Shown here: positions 39,281 to 59,384 of the stretch, piece by piece
How the letters are laid out: each line of letters opens with the position of its first letter
Numbering within the stretch: the first letter of the stretch is position 1
From: Acanthaster planci
Taxonomy: Eukaryota; Echinodermata; Asteroidea; Valvatida; Acanthasteridae
Assembly (NCBI RefSeq): GCF_001949145.1
Contig: NW_019091424.1
Coordinates: forward strand, 402,861 to 466,860
DNA length: 64,000 nt
Reading direction: 5' to 3'
Notes under the pieces: model-generated
What the model saw: the letters and a program-made list of their open reading frames with translations, nothing else
What the model was told of the DNA's origin: nothing
Database searches by the model: none
Position numbers and translations under genes: made by a program

Positions 39281-42065
39281 GTTAAGAGCTGCAGGGGGGA
39301 AAAATCAAAACTTCTGGGTTTTGTTAAAAAAATTTCACTGAACTCCAATATCCCGCAGCAGCATGTTCGTACGTTTGTTAAAATGATGGAAAATCGGGAT
39401 GACTGCTGATGAAAGCATGCAGGTCTGACCCCTGCTCCAGCGTCATCTGTTCATTTGTGATTAAGGAGAACAATTGCATAATGTAAGTCATAATTTTTAT
39501 ATCCATGCTGAAGAGGCTAGTTAATTATAAGATCTGATGTAGCAAAGTCATTACAAAACTCCTCAAGAGTGTTCATTTAAATCTCTTGAATGAAATGAAT
39601 ATGGCCTGAATTCTCTGGGTCATATTTCTTAACTTGTGCACCTGTCACTTCTTAACTTGATTATACATTCAGATTTTCCCCACCCTGAACGGAGGCTGAT
39701 GTTATGTATGGTCAGTTGATATGATACGAGAAGACTAATGACCATTGATTCAGTGTGTCTTCAGACCAGCAACTCCACAGGGCAGTGTCGTTTCAACTGA
39801 CAGCAGGCAGCTTTGTACGTCAAGCCAAATGTCGACATCCTTGAAGAAGACAGTTTTAAACACTGGACGTTTGCTCCCAGTCATTTAGCGTATCGTGTAT
39901 GCATGGACGTTTTATCAAGATAGGCACGGGTCTTGCTTTTTGTTTTTACAAAGGTATTTTTAAGATCAACGGGCTACATAAATGTGCTGTCCAACGCAAG
40001 TGTAAGTGGGAATGCGGCATTGAAGCATGGAATCATGTAATCAACTGGGAATTACTCATTCTCAGCGTAGGTTCTGCAATATTGGCACAGGTAACCCTCG
40101 AGCAGTTGTTAGGATAAAAAAAACAGGTAGTAAATTCATTTCACATGAATCAGAACAATGTACATGTAGATACAATTCAAATTTCCAATGATCTCTTTAT
40201 GCTTTACTTTGTATAAAATTGTACAGAAATGGTCAATTCTGAAAAAAACACTTTGTAAAATGTCTAAATAGGTGGTTTTTATAAATTTGCAAAGTTTGCC
40301 GCCTTTCCTATAGAGGCAAATGTGACCCAACCCAACAACAGGGATCCTTAAATCACTGGAGCAACTTCTGAGTATACAAACCTCTTACCAGACCTTTCAC
40401 CAGAGTAAGCAGTAGGAACCTCTGCAATAATGTTACCTACATAATGTCTGTACATATAAGAGAAGGCCAAACCAAGCCAAATCATAAAGACGGGCTGCTG
40501 ATATTGAAACGAACTTGTGATGTGATCTGTGAAAACCCTTCACATTGAACACCAACTTTAAGATAATGGAAAAAATCGTCCTTGAGATTTTTTTTTTAAT
40601 AATTTGACATATTACTCTCATTTTTTCGTTAATGACTCGAATGTCGTTCTTGAAATATTAACACAAATTAGGTTGTTTTATATGTAAAATTTTACATGTA
40701 AAATTTGAAATCTTGCATTTATTTTTTTTTTTTTTGGTAGCAAACTGAATAGAATGTTTGAACTTTAAAGATTGATTGTGACAGCTTAACTCCAATTATA
40801 GACATATGTAGAACAGCTTTGGCTACAGCACAGGGTCATTGTTAATTCTTTGTAGATAACACAATGACAAATTTCTCCATGTGAAGAGTTTTCCCAGATC
40901 ACATTTGAAAACAAAGGCACTTCAGACTCATTTGGCAGAATTCCGGTTACCAATGAGGATTAACTTGTAGCAGTGTACAGCAAGGCCAGAATTAGTGCAC
41001 ACCAAGCATTGCATCCACTCCAAGTTACATTACACAGGGCTTATTCTATAGAACTTGGCTCAGGTATCTGCCTTGACCAGAGACACCCCCCCATCAGTTG
41101 TAAAGAGCCATATTAGTCAGGTGTGTCTAATTTGTTGGTAGTGACGCGACCGCAACAGGTGCATTTCAACTTGTAACCCAGCAAAGTGGAGTTCCTACCA
41201 AAGGAGCCCCTGTTGCTAGGAAAATTGCGCCCTCTCTTGGTCAAGCTCGGGGCAGATAATGGCAAGTACAGTAAATACATAAATTCAAGAACATACAACA
41301 TAAACGTCAATACATCACTACGAAGCAGTACACAGTATTTTGGATTTGGAAACGTAGTTATCAATGGCGTCATATCTGCAAAGCACAAAGCTGATACTGC
41401 TTGGTTTTCCTACCTGTAGCACCTTTCGTGCTTTCATGAAACATTACAGTTGTCGGTTAAATATAAGTACGTACATACACAAACATTACTCCTATTTTAT
41501 GTGATTTAAATTGTTTTTCCCTCCAATTTTTAATAAATTTTTGTATTATTAATTAAAAGGAAAAGTTTTGTCTCTTTATTCAAAGAGTCTGTTGCTTTCA
41601 TGATGGCAGAAAATATCTCTTATTGAGCTGTACAAAAACCTTTCTTCATGAGCCAAAAGAAGAGGGAACTGGCTCTGAAGGGATTGCGTAAGTCTCCAAT
41701 TGGTCAAGATTTCTGATTAGCAATGTGATAGCAATGTGATAGCAATGTGATAGCAAGGATAAACAATAATCCACATCATTTTCAGTTTGATTTCAGTTAT
41801 GAAGATTCCAACACTGCTACTTGTTTGCAAAGTAACTCAATTCTGCGGGAATGTAGGTTGGGGCGGAGCTTAGAACATGACAAATAATGACAGTATATAA
41901 TTTACGTCAATATAGAATGACTTCCTATTATGAACAACTCCCCTCCATTGCAGATCTACCCAGCTGCCCCGACGTAACTTTCCAAGTGCATAGCTCCCTG
42001 ACTAACAATTTCCATGGACTGAAAGACACATTGCAAATTGTCTTCTACTTTTTCAACGTCACGCT

Positions 42066-45341
<3,276 letters not shown>

Positions 45342-46725
45342 CCTGCAATATTAAATCAAAACATTGCAAAGAAGAACGAACAATTTCTTTCCACACAACT
45401 CATTTACTTGAATGTATGTGTCATGCCCAAATGACAATGTGTGTCCGAAGTTGGGATGGTGACAGTCTTACAGATGGGCTAGCCCAACTACAGTCTGCAC
45501 ATCGTCTATTAATATGCAAGGTTAAAGGTCATCAGGGTCATGGGTCAGGAAGCTGTTAACTTAAGCATTAATTTGCAAGCTAAGTTTTCTTTTTACAAGG
45601 TGAAACTGTCAAAATCTTTTGTGAAGAGCATCGAGGATGTACTGTAATCAATGTCTCATCAGTTTGGACAGTTGAAACAACGACATGTAAAGTGACGTTA
45701 TAGGCGTGATCAGCTGATCTGCACAATCCCCCAACGGCTCTGCGCAATTGATCTATTCTGCATGAAATCTCCAACTGTAGTCCTACTTCCCTTTTTGAAA
45801 TAATTTTTCACAACCGTGAACAAGACCAAAGCAGTGATTGCCAGATGGCATTATCGATAAATCCCACAATTTGCATGACAATATTATTACTTAGCTTAAC
45901 ATAAGCAATCACGCAAATTAAAGATAATCAAGTGATCATGCATAATCGGCTAATCGTACCCATCATGGGCCTGTGGACGAATAGAAATGGGGTCCTGAAA
46001 GCAAGGATCGCTACTAGAATTCAAGTAAAATGGACTACTTTGCTTTACACCAAGTAGGCCTTAGCTTACATGCTCACCTGAACTGCAGTCAGGCAGTGAC
46101 CTGCAAAGGCTGCATGCACTCAACGCAAACATGCACAAGTCTGACTTAACGTCGGCGATCTACTCAAACGAAACCAGGTAAGTTCTCCAGTGCCAGCATA
46201 AAGTTCGTCTCAAACTGTGAATGCATAAACCTACGCTTAAACTAACATGACTTAATTATGGTCGTTAGGTCTTATTGGAGAGCCTTTGATCTGTGGACCC
46301 CGGGTAAAAAGTTCTAAGATGCCGCCGAGATAAGCTAAGGTTAGTCGGATTACGTCTAAAGTCTTGGCTTCTGCCGGACGAAAATGACATGTAGTGCTAT
46401 GGGAGCCGTTAGCTAGCGGCTTAAGTATTTCCCGTAGCTAGTTGTGTGTTTTTTAGCCGTAGCCAATTAAATGACCACCCAGTCAGCATATTTTGGTCTG
46501 AAATCCTGACTACATCTAGTTTGCACACATAATTCTAGTGAAAGCGACAACTTGGTCGACATATGGAATCTTAAATTGAAGCGGGTGAACACGTGGCAAA
46601 CGGTTCAACTTCAAACGCCTTGTTAATAAATAATACTATTTGAACTTCCAGTCCTGGTTCTAAATAGATCAAGTGAAAGTACCTATCGGCCTTCCTCCAA
46701 ACAGCTGAACCCAAGAGTTACAAAC
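45342..46725. other. Divergent spacer between UBE2T and the NUPR-like gene
   Basis: UBE2T reads left and the NUPR-like gene right, so promoters for both lie here. On the plus strand a stretch bounded by an acceptor-like CTGCAG near 46086 and a donor CCAG|GTAAGT at 46178 is open and may be a 5' exon of the NUPR-like gene, whose start is preceded by another acceptor-like CCTCCAAACAG near 46703. Confidence 0.4.
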
Positions 46726-46947
46726 ATGTCAGAACCTGATGAATATGAACACTACAATTACGACCCCCCGATGCGAAGCGGCGGTGCGGGCGGAAAGGGG
46801 CGAACGAAGCGTGAAGCCGTAGATAAGCAGCAGTCGAACGAAAACAAACAACATGGGACCAAAGAAGCAAGGCTAGTAGAACAGCAAATCACCAATGCCG
46901 AGACAAAACAGAAGGAGAAGTTGAAGAAACAAAGCAGCAAGGACTAA
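46726..46947 (+). CDS. NUPR1: NUPR1-like nuclear stress protein
   Basis: This is a small, basic, probably disordered protein of 73 residues. NUPR1/p8 family members are stress-induced nuclear proteins that bind chromatin regulators. The hallmark is the acidic-aromatic start DEYEHYNYDPP, then SGGAGGKGRTKREAVDK, which matches the family's core GGxGRKGRTKREA and its nuclear localisation signal. A Gln/Lys-rich tail (LVEQQITNAETKQKEKLKK) corresponds to the family's C-terminal helix. The coding region is a single exon. The first ATG is used because no in-frame ATG precedes it without a stop, and the acidic motif follows at once. Low complexity limits certainty on orthology (NUPR1 versus NUPR2). Confidence 0.8.
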   Translation: MSEPDEYEHYNYDPPMRSGGAGGKGRTKREAVDKQQSNENKQHGTKEARLVEQQITNAETKQKEKLKKQSSKD

Positions 46948-48933
46948 CTCTAACCACAGCAGAGACTGCAGATATCGGTATACAGACTGTACATGTATTT
47001 AGGCTATATGTACAGAGATGAATGTTTTTTAGTGTAGGACTTGACCTTTACTAAGTATAATTACTAGTCAAATTAGGCGAAGATTCATACTCAGGGCCGG
47101 GCTGGGTCTGCACAGTTAATTTGACATTCCCAGTTGTTGTTTTGGCCATGGTGGCCAAGTGTTGCATGGCCCGGGCACTGAGTCATCGATCATCCATTTT
47201 GCCAACATTAACAGCACCATAATCTTAACGCAAAAACACTTGAAAACTGGTAATGGGGCAGTTCTTTTTTTAACATGACCCCATTTATAGTGTTTTATCA
47301 TTAAATTTGGTCCAACTAGGCTCTAGTTCCAATAATCAAATCGAGAAATTGCAAGACAGTAAATCTGGGGTGAAGAATTTTCCATTTGATTGGAATTAAT
47401 TTCCTTGCTTTCCTTTGTTCATTTTCACAGAAGTACGGTGGCAGCTGGCCTTATTCTGATGCCTGTTCCAGCCGATGGGATCCAAGAACTGTTGACGATC
47501 CGGGATGGAAGACTGACCCTTCTGACAAGACTCATTTCAAGACTTTCCTTTGCTGCATTTCACACTAACAAAAGGCCTTAAATAACATAAAACAAGACAT
47601 TTTACACGAGTGACAAAATGGAGACATGAAACCGATGTGTGCTTTGCAATACAACTTGACGAAATAATTACTTCTCATCTTGTTTAGTTTATTGAGCTTA
47701 CAGTACTTTACGTAATATGTACATTAAGTTTAAATATTCGGCCGCTAACTTAATGCTCCGACAAGAAAGTACAGCGCCTAACACAACTCAACCTCACATA
47801 CCAAGTAAAACACCAAGATTCTGTAAACTTAGTAATCAGAAGTACGTGGCCTTAGCTCATATTTCTTTTGCCCACAAATCCCTGTTCATCTTTTTATTGA
47901 CTTCTTGATTGGTTTATGTTGTAATTTATTAACATGTTTAGTCACAGTATTTAACCCTTGGGTTTTTATCTTTAAAAACTCCATCTTGTGCTCGAGATGT
48001 TGCAGGATCAGGGAAGGTAGAGCCCAGCCACTGTTACTTTACTCAGGGCTTAATACCTCTCAGAAGTTGAAGTACAAAGACTGCGCCATTGGTTTCCTGC
48101 ACAGTGGAGGATTTTGGAGGATTCGGGAAGTTTCTGTACAAGAATATCTTGGGAGTTAGGGTTCATAAGTTCATCTGAATGTAGGGCAGTATGCTTAAAT
48201 AATTCCATGGTCCAATTTGAAAGTCAAATGGCTCAGACACCAAAACCATGAATGGAAAACAATTGAAGGTTCCTCAATTTAAGTCTAAAGAGGTATCAAA
48301 ATAGCTAAGTCGTATGAAATCAAAAGATTATTTTGTTGATTTAACATTTTGTTGGCAAACTTCGAAGGCTTTTATTTAAATTGTGCTTTTTCAACTCAAA
48401 TGTCTAATTTAGTCTATTATGTATGGAGATTAATTTGAATATATCTTGATCCCTTTCCAATTAATGCTAAAATATAAGCAATTCCAAAACAATCAAGTGC
48501 CATTTCAAAATAGAGAGTAACATCTAATACTCCGTCTATTTATAATGACGAAATTCCATTTCTAATATTTTGAAATGTTCAAAGTATGTAAAATCATGAC
48601 AACATCTTAAAAACTTAAAAATTTGCTATTAAAACTATGTGTATGTGCATTAAGCACTTTGAATTCAAAATTCTATATGGGCATTCATCACATGGTTCAG
48701 TAAAATACCAGAGATCACTCATTGTCGTATTTGTGTGGATACAACAAAAGTAAATTTAATTAATTAAACACAACAGGTATTAAGTGTGTCAAATTAACTC
48801 CCAAAGACTTCTTTCAAATCAAACTTCTGACAGCAAGTTTGTGTTGGTGTATTCGTGAACACCTCGTTTCTTCACCTCTTGCAGCATGCACAATCTCATC
48901 ACACAAAATGTGACCAACACGACTTTGACAAGG
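46948..48933. other. Spacer between NUPR-like gene and LRRC72
   Basis: This is an AT-rich convergent spacer. I see no coding exon and no clear repeat. A minus-strand AATAAA near 48370 could end LRRC72. Confidence 0.35.
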
Positions 48934-51900
48934 TTACCTAAATCGGACTGTAATAATCTGCGCCTTGTCTGCCACATTGCAGGTGCTGTTCAGTCTTCTT
49001 TCTTCTGCCCGTGGTACTTTCGACCAATCAAAATGAGAGTACTGCATGACTGATCTCTTCACAGGGCCCTCTGCCAAATGGTTGTCAGCGTATTCACCAT
49101 CTCCAATCCTGTTTAAACCAAATACCACACTTTTACGCCAAATGCAAAACACACAAGTGCCGTGCAGAAATTTGAACACACTGCACTTGCCCAGAATTCC
49201 CTAAGAAAGGCTTGCAGGAGAATTGGAAAGACACAAAGCAACAACTTTGAGCTAAAATAGTCATGATCCGTCCTCTGTCTTGAATGATTCCTGGCTGCAC
49301 CGTACCTTGTACAATTTTTGTGACTTTCCCCAAACTTTGACATATTCGTTAACTTGAGGATTTTCTTGAGTGGAAATTGGGCCTGTTTGTATTATACGGA
49401 TCGGGATGATCCAATGCTGATTTGCTCCTTCCAGTTGGTAGGCTCTGGTGTAAGTAAATCAAAGACGGACGGAATAACTAAGGCCTAGGCTATATGCTAC
49501 TGCCACGCTAAACTCAATTAAATTTCTTTTAAGTTCAACATGGCAATAGCAAGGCACTTAGTGTGATTCGGCCCGGCGAATTGAATTCAGCACAGCAAGG
49601 CCTTTAGCTCAAGAGGTGTGCCAAGCTAATCGTTCCAAATAGAAGTGGCATGACACCGCTCTATTTAACTTTGGCGTTAAGCACAACTGCCACTTTATTG
49701 CCACACTCACTTGAATTAAGTTCGGCAAGCCAGTGGTATGGCGTCTAGTCTCGTCCTTACCTGTTTGGCAGATCAGAATCATCATCTGATCCCGAGAAAG
49801 AATCCGTGAGGGCCGTGACAGGAAGTTGATCCATTTCCGTGCTGGAACCCACAGGTATGGATGGAACTCTACATCTTCGTCCAAAGGCCACACTGTCCAA
49901 CTGTCTTTGCTCGTCGGGTTTATAGCGGCGAAATGCTTTAGCTCGTTCGCTGGGCTGAACCTCTGTCAAAATTCACAAAAATGGAGCAACCTGGACAAAA
50001 TGGATTTAGAATTCTCCCAACGGGTCAATATTACATCTTTCAACTTTAATTTCTTATTCAATTTTGAAAAAACACTGTACCTTTCCTGTCGAGCAGTTCG
50101 AGAGAAGGAACTCTGAAGATAACATAGAGTCGGTATTCCTTTTCTTGTGCTAGAGGGTTGTGATACAGATCTGTTACGTACAATGCAGTCAAATAAAAGA
50201 TTGGTCATTTCTTATCTTAAGTCTTTGTCTTAATTTTAGAGGAACCCTTTCAAATGAAGATGTTATAAGAGGCCCGTCTTACATATGCGAAGCCTTTCTG
50301 AACATCTGAATACATTGGTTATACACATTCTTTTGTCAGTTTTTACAAGAGTCATTTAAATTACTCTCACAATTACTTTTAGAACCCCAGAAGGGTTTTT
50401 ATGAATCCAACTACATGTATGTATGAGGGTTCTTATTTAGAAAGGAATTTAGCTACAGAGCAAGCAAAGAAATAATATGGGAAATTTGGAAAGTCTTTGT
50501 GGAACCTTACTCAGTGTATGAAGAGCTTGCATGTTTCTCATCTCGTTAATCGTTTCTCCCAGTTTGGTTAGCTGGTTGTTGTGTAGCATGAGAACCTTCA
50601 GGCAGGACAAATGACTGATGGCTTTGCTGATGCAGACAAGCTCATTATCCTGAGAGAAAAAACCATGGATTAGAAGAACCGATTTTTAAAGACTTCCATA
50701 TATCCACGGCATTATAACAGTTAAAAATGTCTGTTTTAGACCCAAATAAGTCAATTAAACACCATTTTGCTGGCCTTACCTGAAGATATAAATGGGAAAT
50801 TTGAAAGTTGTCCCTCAGGCATGTTACTTGACGTAGTTTATTTCCATTCAACCACAGTTCATTCAAATGCCTGTAACATCCTAGACTCTCAACCTTTTCT
50901 AAATTTCTGTAAAACAAACAAAAAAATAACTGGAGCATAAATTGAAGATTTTAAACACTCAGCATTGTGCTTGAACAAGCATATAATATCTTGAACATGA
51001 CCTCCGGTATTTTCAGTTCAAGATAGTTTGCCTTCAAATTTCTCCTTTCATTTTTCAACGGCATTTGCGTACTTCTGTAATACAGGACAGCCAGTCTACA
51101 TCAGATAGGCCATTCTACATATCTGTATAAAATAGTCTGTCGTTTGTTTAACGGCATTAAATTGCTCCATAGGTGTATTCTAGCCCCCAAAAAACTGCAG
51201 AGAGAGGTCAGAGTAAGGCCGGGGTACTTTTATTTCCTGTCCTGCTGAATTCGAAGGGAGAGGGGGTCCCTACGGACCAAGCCTCTTCAACTGCCAAGCC
51301 ACAGCTATCCTCTCTCTCAACTGCCAGTCAATGACTCTGAACACATCAGAGAGGACTGCTGGTGGCTAGACATGATATATGACAGGCCCCAGCGAGCCTT
51401 GGCTCCAGCTGTGTAAACTAATTCCATTATGGTCACACGGCAGAGATATGTATTCATCCCAATGGGACTTGGCCAGAGGTCTGAAATTTTGTTTTTCTGC
51501 CTGAGGGGAATCTCCGGGTTAAAGAGGTTGGCAAATATGGGAGTTGATTGCATTTGGCCATAAATTTCTTTAAATTACGAAAGGGCTTAGAGAGCATTTG
51601 CTGGACCCAAGGTTTTACATAACCTACCGTTGGGCAAGGTAGATCTGTGTGACGTCTAAGTCCTTCCTTATGCCGTTTGCATCCATCTCAAGTTTTATCA
51701 GCTGGAAACACAAAAATATTACTTTGAGACCTTGTTACCATGGTTACTTCATGTACGTAGAGGTGCCAGACACACTGACTTGTCCTTTGAACCTGGAAGT
51801 GATACATCATACACCAACAAACAAGACACCAAACACATTACAGGCTAGTACAAGCAATACGTGAGACCTTTCTGTTGAAAAACGCACACAAGTCCATGAA

Positions 51901-52238
51901 GTCACGACCCAATCTTAGCTCTAGTCTAGGCCCCCTAAGTCATGTAAGTTGGTGGGGGGTTTTTGTTAGGCCTATCATATCTTTGGAAGTTGAAATTTTA
52001 CCATCAGAAAAAATGTGGTCCAGTTATCAGGTCTACAATCGAAATTTTCAATTTCTTTCTTAAACCTTATCAATCAGACAAAACAAGTCTGATCTCGGGC
52101 ATCACGTTCGGCCTTCGGTAGGCCTAGGCCCTCCTGACGTTATTCAGCTGGGGCCTTGACCGATCTCTAATCATGCTGATCGCTCACAGCAAAAGTGACT
52201 TGGCCTACCTGGGTAGTTGTGCCTGTTTCGGCATCCAT
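48934..52238 (-). CDS. LRRC72: Leucine-rich repeat protein LRRC72, 7 exons
   Basis: This is a small leucine-rich-repeat protein whose cellular role is not well known. Exons in reading order: 52238-52209, 51701-51628, 50906-50780, 50649-50511, 50170-50081, 49962-49761 and 49108-48934. They join in frame to 278 residues, against about 287 in human. Leucine-rich repeats run from about residue 30 to 145: DVTQIYLAQRNLEKVESLG, LNELWLNGNKLRQV, ISHLYLQDNELVCI, LKVLMLHNNQLTKL, LHTLNLYHNPLAQ. They are capped by EYRLYVIFRVPSLELLDRKE, the usual LRR cap. Downstream are DSVAFGRR, a Ser/Asp-rich stretch (DSFSGSDDDSD), and the family-specific end VKRSVMQYSHFDWSKVPRAE. Exon 1 encodes only MDAETGTTTQ and is the least certain. 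It is divergent from the LC3 gene, with start codons about 0.7 kb apart. Confidence 0.92.
49480..49760. repeat. Possible decayed inverted-repeat element in LRRC72 intron
   Basis: The left side (GGCTATATGCTACTGCCACG, then CTCAATTAAA) and the inverted right side (AGACGCCATACCACTGG, then TTAATTCAA) are weakly similar. This would be a strongly diverged foldback element. The evidence is marginal. Confidence 0.3.
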
Positions 52239-52922
52239 GTCAATTTCTTTCCTGATCCTGAGCAACTATCGATCAACAACTGTTCTTCCCTCTCCACTCT
52301 GGTTCAATGTTTTTCAAACATTCCCGTTTCGCGGAAGTCACTTCAGACTCAGCTCAGTTGGCCTTACACCGCAGCAAGTAGTGTGAAGTGCCATAACAAC
52401 CGTAGGCTCCTTTCGAGTCAAATATTTTGTATTGGCCCCTTGGAAATCACTTTTTGTATCCAAACTTCCAAGACATACCTGTATCTGCTTATGAAAAGAC
52501 ATTCATAAAAATATCCAATACGTTAAAAAAAAATAAGAATGCCGTCGTTGCTTTTTTTTTGCATCAAATAAGCGCTCATAATAAATTCCAGCTCTTATCA
52601 ACACCTTGAAATGAGTATATTCCAAAGCCTAATTTTAAACTTGCGTTCCAGTCCCTTCACATTCTGAAGTCCTTTCAAAAGACAGCGGAAGGACTGGAAA
52701 CTTGTTTACATACGCACTAGGTGTCAACCTCGCTCTCATCAATGATTTCGTATCATACTGCTAAATCCACGCATGGACGACGCTGTGCACTGCAGCGTTA
52801 CAAGAATGCTATTTTTAGGTAATGTCATCATTATGCACAATAACAAAAATTTACCCTGAGTGATGTTTATGGATAGTCGTGCAGTTGTTCTAAGTTTTCA
52901 TCGTAGTTGTGCTTCCTGATTT
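52239..52922. other. Divergent spacer between LRRC72 and LC3
   Basis: Promoters of both genes probably lie in these 0.7 kb. No further exon was recognised. Confidence 0.4.
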
Positions 52923-55929
<3,007 letters not shown>

Positions 55930-58900
55930 GAATGAGGCGGCAGGTTCAATTGAAGTAAAGACATGCTTTCCTCAGGCATGCCTCAGATTGGTGCCCAGCA
56001 GATCTCGCATCGCAAATTCACCAACCAATCAGAGTTGACCTTGTTCACAAGTTGGCCATATTGACTTGAAAGTGAGGGTAACTTTTTTTTGTTTCTTCAT
56101 CTGAGAACAAAAATGAAAGCACTGAAAAATTTAAGATTTGTGATTATTCATATCTTAACGTTTTTTTATGCCACAATTAAAACATGAAAGTGAGGCACCG
56201 AAAATAGTCTGGCACCACTCCACGTGACAGATTAAATTGAATCAGACAGATTCTGAGAACACAATCAAAATGGCTTCCCTGTGAATGAGGTCTGTCATGA
56301 GTAACATAGGCTTAAATACCACAAATGGCTCCAAATACTATGTATATATACATATCAAATCTCACCCATGACATAGTACTTTTTTGTGATTTACAATCAT
56401 ACGATGTGGTGATCTGTCATTATTTTGTGTCAATATATATAACCGACTGTAATCAAAGATCCGCCTTTTTTCTTATCATTCTTTCATGGTTTTCAGGTGT
56501 TTACACAGATTAATTTTTGGCCCTAAACTTTAAATTTAAACATCTTCTGTACACTTCACTTGGAGGAAGTTGTACTGAGAAATTAAAACTGATTGTAAAC
56601 CATCTTTGGGTAACTGAGGTAAGAGTTATACTATGCTGGTGTATAACAAGCATAGAAAGACACCTGTACGTTTGCTGTTTTCCTCCTTAAATGTACAGTA
56701 TCACTTAAAAGTTAATGGTCTTGAAGAACATACACGTAAGACGTGAATGAAGCTGAGAAAACCACAGGTGCGTGTGCCTTATGAGAGGAAGCTCATCTGT
56801 TGGCTGAATGGTGTTATTTGATTTGCAGACATATTTGGAATAGACCATTGCCATGTTACCAGTGTTTACAGGCCAAAGCCTTCAGGAAAAAAGAAGAAAG
56901 GTAACGAAATGAACTTGTGTCGGACCACTTTGTGGTCTTATTTTTAACATTACCCTGTTTTGTTGTTCCCTCGGTTTTTGTCTATTTAAACCATGCCCCT
57001 CCCCACATTTTCATTTTTTTTTTTTCCTCATGTAGCACGAAGGGGACATTAAGTAATTGTACTTAGTGAGAGATATCTCAAAAAAGCAATAAAAATGTTG
57101 GTCCTAATAAGCTTTAGATAGTTTTGATACAGCTGTAGTCCAGACCGTATTGCTAACGTGCACGCCCTGAAATTGGCCTGTTTCTTGAAAAGTTGAATTT
57201 TTTTTATCACCAACAGGATGAAAGTCTGCAATCCCGAGTAGATATTTAACGGGATTTCATAGCAGGTGTATTGGGGGGTCACCCACTTGCCCTTATTTAT
57301 TTTCGTCCGAAAAAAATTGACTTACCGTACAGTGCAAATACAATCTTATTCCTTGGCAGCATTTTTTCAAAGAGTAAATGTGCTGTTTGAATGACAAACT
57401 GTAGTCTGTACCAGCCTGCTATGCCAAAGGAAGTCACCAAAAAATGATTTAGTTGAATTCTGAAAAAGAAGTATTTATGCTAACTTTGAAGTAAATGTTA
57501 AAAAAAAATGCCATTCTTACAATTGTTATCACATAACAGGCGTTTCATACCTAACAATTACCGTATCAAAACCATAGTATTTTCTATTTTGACAGATTAA
57601 TCTTTAATCAGAATTTGTACATATTGTGAATATTGTGTGATAAGACGTGAATAAAACGGCAAATGAAGAGATGACAGGAGTAGGTTACGTCATTGACTGT
57701 GTTCATTGTTCAGAGCTGCTTGCAAAATGTGATGTGTGAGAAATACCAAGTTTTCAGCATTTCCAATATTACCAATCAAAATCCTTCAAACCTCCATCCA
57801 ATTTGTTCCTAACATCACATCAAGCCAACAATGCCTCACTCATAACCAAAGTATCTCTGCAAGTCTGCATTATTGTCTTTCTTTTATTGTAGAACATCCA
57901 TACATAAGCTACATGCCTGTACTGTAGCCCGTCACCCACAAAGACTGACGACATTTTTTCAGAAATTATTTTCTCTAAATAATTTTGGAAAACCTGTTAC
58001 CTTAAAATAACTTTCTAAGCCTTCCAAAATCTTGTCACAACCCTGCCACACAAAAACAAGTTTGTATGTGGCGTCTTTAATGGATGTCCATTTTAAGGTA
58101 CAAACTTGAATTCTCAAAAATAATTAACTCGTCAATATTCAGATTCTTTTTTTTTGTGAATCAAGCTCTTTCAATTTTAAAAAGTAAAATGATTTAAATT
58201 CAATTAAAAATACCGTGTTGCCTTCTTGAAAGCATTCCTCTCTTTGACACTGTTAAATATAAAAGTGTAATAGCATGCTATTTGTAGTACTATTGGACTG
58301 ATGGACACTGCCCCTCGGAATAATGGACGATACCCCACATTTGCACCAAGTTATCAATCAACACAGCGTAACACCAGGGCAGTAGTTATGAGTAACTTCT
58401 ACACATCTCCACTTTGTCAACTCCAACACGTCAAGGATAGTACGTTGGTTACGTCCATAGTACCTGAGATAATGACTTCACATTTTGCCCTCATATGCCA
58501 AACGTTTTCACTTATTTCACTCAGACACCTCAAGCTATTGTTTCAATACTGAAACGCTATTCCATCTTTTGTCGAAAGCCTCCTTGGCGATTTGTTTCCC
58601 ATCTACAGTAAGATTGGATTCATTATTACACAACAATGCTGCCACAAAACACTTTTGAAAGGTTAACTACCCGTTTTTTTTCTGTTGGTTTCTTTATCAA
58701 AGTACACACTTTGTTGCAATTGGTTCTTCATCTTCTGAGCCTTATTTCCGTCTATATTATCATCCACAGCTTTTCAACAATCACTTACCATGGTGTCAGT
58801 GTTGGAGAAAATTGTTTGAAAATATGTGCAATATTCAATGATCCAACACAGTCATTTTTGGACTTGCTACAGTCACGCAACAAATATAATCACTTGGGCG

Positions 58901-59384
58901 TCAATTCCATGTACTACCCAAACATGTCTCTCACTTCAGGCAAAAGTTAATCTCTGCCTTAATCCATACCCTATATGCTTCTGTTGGTTCATTCTTTAAA
59001 ATTTTCATTGGCTTCACATATATTTGCAATTTTTATTATCTGTTTATATTTTTACATTTCTCTGGACAACTGGAAGGCTCCACTTTCTGTTGGAGTTTTA
59101 AACGTCTAACATACTGACTGACTGATGTAAACCTGGAAATGTCAGGTCCAATCTGCAGGTTGCAGCAACATTCATAATAATTTAAATATAATAACCAGCA
59201 TAAATCTAGCTTGTGCTTGATAAATTTGTGCAACTTTCCATGACTTTTTTGACTTTAAAATCACATTAAATGAAAATCCAAGGATCATATTTTAAATGAC
59301 GGCAGATAACGGCCAGATTTCATCATGTTGCTATAGCGCTGGAATTGTACTGTCTATGATGGCAATGCTACACGAGCTGTGTCA
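55930..59384. other. Convergent spacer between LC3 and GBE1
   Basis: The LC3 3'UTR begins at the left and the GBE1 3'UTR at the right. A minus-strand AATAAA near 59032 suits GBE1. A plus-strand stretch at 56829-56900 is bounded by TTTGCAG and AAAG|GTAACG and is open in two frames; it is only a candidate exon. Nothing else coding was recognised. Confidence 0.4.

Larger units (their letters stand above)
39052..42065. other. Convergent spacer between PAXIP1 and UBE2T
   Basis: The 3'UTRs of PAXIP1 (rightward) and UBE2T (leftward) end here. No coding exon was recognised. A minus-strand AATAAA near 41575 suits UBE2T. A 12-bp unit, TAGCAATGTGA-like, is repeated about three times at 41715-41755. Confidence 0.45.
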
